Source: Ignavibacteriales bacterium
Lineage (GTDB): Bacteria > Bacteroidota > Ignavibacteria > T3Sed10-11
Direction: 5' to 3'
Assembly (NCBI GenBank): GCA_003560935.1
Contig: PWJF01000120.1
Coordinates: 1 to 15,842 of the forward strand
Length of the DNA: 15,842 bases
Shown here: in pieces, positions 13,934 through 15,842 of the stretch
Layout: the number at the start of each line of letters is the position of its first letter
How positions within the stretch are numbered: position 1 is the first letter of the stretch
Made by a program: the position numbers and the translations under genes
The notes under the pieces: generated by a model
What the model was told of the DNA's origin: nothing
Databases searched by the model: none
What the model saw: the letters and a program-made list of their open reading frames with translations, nothing else

Positions 13934-13949
13934 TGTCAGAAAGATGACA
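13934..13949. promoter_or_regulatory. CooA/CRP-type operator, thioredoxin-dsrE operon
   Basis: TGTCA-GAAAGA-TGACA at 13934-13949 is a perfect 5-6-5 palindrome. On the - strand a -10-like TAAATT (13912-13907) lies 29.5 bp from the palindrome centre, placing the start near 13900 and the site at -41.5. The flanks match the site before the DUF3179 gene (CTTGTCA ... CTGACAG on the - strand). Confidence 0.5.
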
Positions 13950-13972
13950 AGTCACGATAGATGCAGTACCTT

Positions 13973-14200
13973 ATGTTACGCAAAAATAGAAAGGTCCACT
14001 AAAACTCTAAATCCCAATATCGAAATCCGGTCACGTCCTGAACAATTTTCAAATTACCCAAATTAAAATGTTCAAAACTTCCTGAATTCATGCTGTTTTG
14101 GACATTAAAACATTAGAATTTAGACATTGTTTAGGATTTAGAAAATTAGTGCTTAGGATTTTCATCAGCTAAAGAATCAAAGTACTATAATGCGTAACAT
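13973..14200. repeat. Foldback element bounded by 10-bp inverted repeats
   Basis: ATGTTACGCA (13973-13982) and TGCGTAACAT (14191-14200) are exact inverted repeats. Between them a long imperfect palindrome pairs about 14001-14078 with 14095-14163 around a 16-nt loop; the inner arms include TTCAAAAC (14071-14078) against GTTTTGGA. CATCAGCTAA occurs twice as a direct repeat (14163-14172 and 14198-14207). No gene is present from 13872 to 14212 apart from the promoter signals near 13900-13949. It may be a miniature mobile or intergenic repeat. It is read outward into the end of the DUF3179 gene. Confidence 0.6.
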
Positions 14201-14212
14201 CAGCTAATACCT

Positions 14213-15328
14213 CTACTGCCCGTATATCTCGCTTTCAGGATGAAACGCCAACCACGCAAATGCAAAGTGATTACCGTGGAACATCCACGGAAGCTGTGTG
14301 CCTTCAAGTTCGCCTTCTACGGCTTTGCCCGATATATTCCAGCGTGTGCCGGTTTGGTCGTCAATAAATCCTCTGTCGGTTTTCCGGAACGTCAATCGCT
14401 TTCCGTTTACAACCGGATCGAATACGCTCACCGCTCCGACATCCCTTCCTTCGGAAATATCAGGTGTATCTAATACCGACACGGTTCCTTCCTGAAAGAA
14501 TATCGCAACGCGTTTTCCAAACGGGTCATCATTAATTACGCCTTCTTTCTGAATTTTTGAGAGTGGATAAATTATATGATCCTCGTTTACCGAAATATTT
14601 ATAACCCGTTCCATTGCCGGTAATCGGTCGTCTACTTCACCGTCAAATAGCCGCGGCCTGTCGACGCCAAGATCGTCGTATTGTACATAAGGATTTGAGC
14701 CATAATCCCGAAGCGCACCGGTTTCCGTGGAGAGTACTTTCCCATCGGGATAGCTTTCGGTAAACTCCTCAAAGGAAATAAGCAGCGACGGTACCATAGT
14801 CAATTGTGCCTCTGCGAGTTTTCCGACGATTCCTTCACCTGTTAGTTGCTGCCACCACGTCTCCGTTTGGCGGTCCCACATCACCAGGTCGCTTTTACGC
14901 AGCATACCGGAAGTACCGAAATCAAGCAATAATTCCCTGCCATCGTGTTGGAGCCGCCGGTCGAACACGATCGCTGCGTTACAGAGCGGGCAATAGGTTA
15001 CCGAGACCGGTTTCCCGCCGACGACATCGTTCACAATCTCGTGCCACATTAAAATGCTCAATGGATATGCCCGCGCATCGCCGTCAATATCCACAACCAT
15101 AACGGGTTCGTGCTCAAAAAAAGTATTTTTCGCACGTTTAATATCCCAATAGACCGGGTCGTCTATCGGCGGTATCCTGTCGCGCGGAAGCAGTGCAACG
15201 ATCTCATTGAGATCGACGATACGGTTTTCTTTGTCCGTATTCCATTCCTGCCCGACGCGTTCGATGTTTCGTTGTGCAAATGCGGGTAAGCTCATGAGAA
15301 CTATGAGTAGTATTCCGATTAATTTCAT
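14213..15328 (-). CDS. Exported DUF3179 protein
   Basis: The 371-aa product has a signal peptide ending near PAFAQ (15-19) and the DUF3179 domain over most of its length. Recognisable parts are the early DLNEIVALLPRDRIPPIDDPVYWD, DGDARAYPLSILMWHEIVND, the conserved Cys pair in VTYCPLCNAAIVFDR, GMLRKSDLVMWDRQTETWWQQLTGEGIVG, and the C-terminal HFAFAWLAFHPE. The family's biochemical function is not known; the CPLC pair and Trp/His-rich pattern hint at metal or thiol chemistry in the envelope. ATG at 15328 is preferred to the longer reading from 15364, because AAAGGAG lies just upstream and the signal peptide begins there. A CooA-type palindrome is centred 75 bp before the start. Confidence 0.88.
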   Translation of the reverse strand: MKLIGILLIVLMSLPAFAQRNIERVGQEWNTDKENRIVDLNEIVALLPRDRIPPIDDPVYWDIKRAKNTFFEHEPVMVVDIDGDARAYPLSILMWHEIVNDVVGGKPVSVTYCPLCNAAIVFDRRLQHDGRELLLDFGTSGMLRKSDLVMWDRQTETWWQQLTGEGIVGKLAEAQLTMVPSLLISFEEFTESYPDGKVLSTETGALRDYGSNPYVQYDDLGVDRPRLFDGEVDDRLPAMERVINISVNEDHIIYPLSKIQKEGVINDDPFGKRVAIFFQEGTVSVLDTPDISEGRDVGAVSVFDPVVNGKRLTFRKTDRGFIDDQTGTRWNISGKAVEGELEGTQLPWMFHGNHFAFAWLAFHPESEIYGQ

Positions 15329-15395
15329 AGTAACACTCCTTTTGTTATATGATTTAATTTTCATATAAAGAATAAGAAATCGGGATATGGAAATC

Positions 15396-15411
15396 TGTCA
15401 GCAGGGTGACA
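15396..15411. promoter_or_regulatory. CooA/CRP-type operator, DUF3179 gene
   Basis: TGTCA-GCAGGG-TGACA at 15396-15411 is a perfect 5-6-5 palindrome. On the - strand TATTCT (15374-15369) lies 29.5 bp from its centre, putting the transcription start near 15362 and the leader at about 34 nt. Beyond it (15412-15470) is a simple-looking tract with GTTTTCGGTTTTCGG, in which I see no gene. Confidence 0.5.
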
Positions 15412-15480
15412 AGGGGGGTTCCAGTTGCCGGTTTACAGTTTTCGGTTTTCGGGGGTCGGTTGGTTAGTTGTATTTAGTAA

Positions 15481-15630
15481 TTACTGCTTACTCCGATGAT
15501 GTTTACGAGCTTGGTACATACGTTCGGTGATGCCGCCATCTTCTAAAAATTGCTTTTCGAGTTGACGCAGTTGCTGATCGAGGAGATAGTTTGTTTGGTG
15601 TATAAGGCAAATGTATGCAAGTTTTCTAAT
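15481..15630 (-). pseudogene. C-terminal fragment of a four-helix-bundle suffix-domain protein
   Basis: The - strand frame reads LAYICLIHQTNYLLDQQLRQ and continues to FLEDGGITERMYQARKHHR before its stop at 15481. I recall this as the ending of proteins with a four-helix-bundle suffix domain, relatives of the S23/23S-rRNA-intervening-sequence family. The frame stays open upstream to 15669, but only from a TTG with no ribosome site, and residues before LAYIC look non-coding. The four-helix part is absent. I read it as a truncated leftover lying in the short gap after the phosphogluconolactonase gene. Confidence 0.5.
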
Positions 15631-15674
15631 TGGGAAGCAGTATTTTACAAAGGTAGGGAAAATATACAATAAAT

Positions 15675-15842
15675 TTATTTAAATTCAACATTTGCTCCCG
15701 CGGCTTTATCTATAAAATATATCAATGTACCATTTGCAGGATTAACCCGCGCTGCAGGATATGTTGTATCAGTTCTATAATATATCTGTTTCATAATTTT
15801 TGCCTTAAAAGATCCCGCCACAAGAAAAATAACATTCTTACC
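15675..15842 (-). CDS. pgl: 6-phosphogluconolactonase (DevB/Pgl type), C-terminal part
   Basis: The frame entering from the right edge gives 55 residues ending with TAA at 15677-15675. GKNVIFLVAGSFKAKIMKQI followed by YPAARVNPANGTLIYFIDKAAG is the C-terminal signature of the SugarP isomerase-like lactonase that hydrolyses 6-phosphogluconolactone in the oxidative pentose phosphate pathway, in the cytosol. The related glucosamine-6-phosphate deaminases lack this PA-x-x-(N/P)-NG-x-L-x-x-x-(V/I)D ending. The start and active site are outside the window. It is on the same strand as everything from 2382 onward. Confidence 0.8.
   Translation of the reverse strand, partial: GKNVIFLVAGSFKAKIMKQIYYRTDTTYPAARVNPANGTLIYFIDKAAGANVEFK

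Noticed and set aside
1..15842. CRISPR array, tRNA, rRNA, transposase or integrase gene
   Set aside because: I saw no regularly spaced direct repeats, no tRNA or rRNA core sequence and no recombinase motifs on either strand.

Overview
The window suggests a Gram-negative bacterium of middling G+C. It encodes an Omp85-type outer-membrane barrel, several exported proteins and fragments of a four-helix-bundle suffix family. My guess is the Bacteroidota/Ignavibacteriota/Calditrichota (FCB) neighbourhood, but nothing here fixes the phylum.

Left end (1-1215, + strand): an integron-like cassette stretch. It holds the 3' end of an unknown gene, a complete attC-like recombination site of about 180 nt, an isochorismatase-family hydrolase gene, and a second attC-like site that breaks off near 1215. 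No integrase is in the window. From 1216 to 2381 the sequence looks eroded. There is a possible gene remnant whose reading frame is restored by three single-base corrections in homopolymers and which runs into an intact small TM2-domain protein gene, followed by tiny ORFs.

Centre (2382-8020, - strand): a tight seven-gene operon typical of arsenosugar biosynthesis loci. In transcription order it encodes a mini-thioredoxin, a fused two-domain glycosyltransferase (TIGR04283 plus TIGR04282 types), a DUF3047 protein, an AhpD/carboxymuconolactone-decarboxylase-like protein, the radical SAM enzyme ArsS, a small membrane protein and a MerA/Lpd-like flavoprotein. No ArsM methyltransferase is present, so the dimethylarsenic substrate would have to come from elsewhere. 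Directly upstream lie two tandem, same-length (230 aa) Crp/Fnr-type regulators (8081-9471).

Right part (9554-15842, all - strand): a membrane-anchored amidase-signature enzyme, a one-POTRA Omp85 protein, an exported thioredoxin plus DsrE pair, an exported DUF3179 protein, a four-helix suffix fragment, and the 3' end of a 6-phosphogluconolactonase gene. A large foldback element bounded by 10-bp inverted repeats lies between the DUF3179 and thioredoxin genes.

The main new observation links these parts. The two Crp/Fnr paralogs carry an Arg-Gln recognition helix like that of the CO sensor CooA but lack CooA's haem ligands. Three intergenic palindromes of the CooA half-site type (TGTCA-N6-TGACA or CGACA) sit upstream of the arsenosugar operon, the thioredoxin-dsrE pair and the DUF3179 gene, each at class-II spacing from a -10-like hexamer. 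At the arsenosugar operon this predicts an almost leaderless transcript and a second, 10+10 bp palindrome over the -10 box and start codon. I infer a small local regulon joining arsenic/sulfur-type redox genes.
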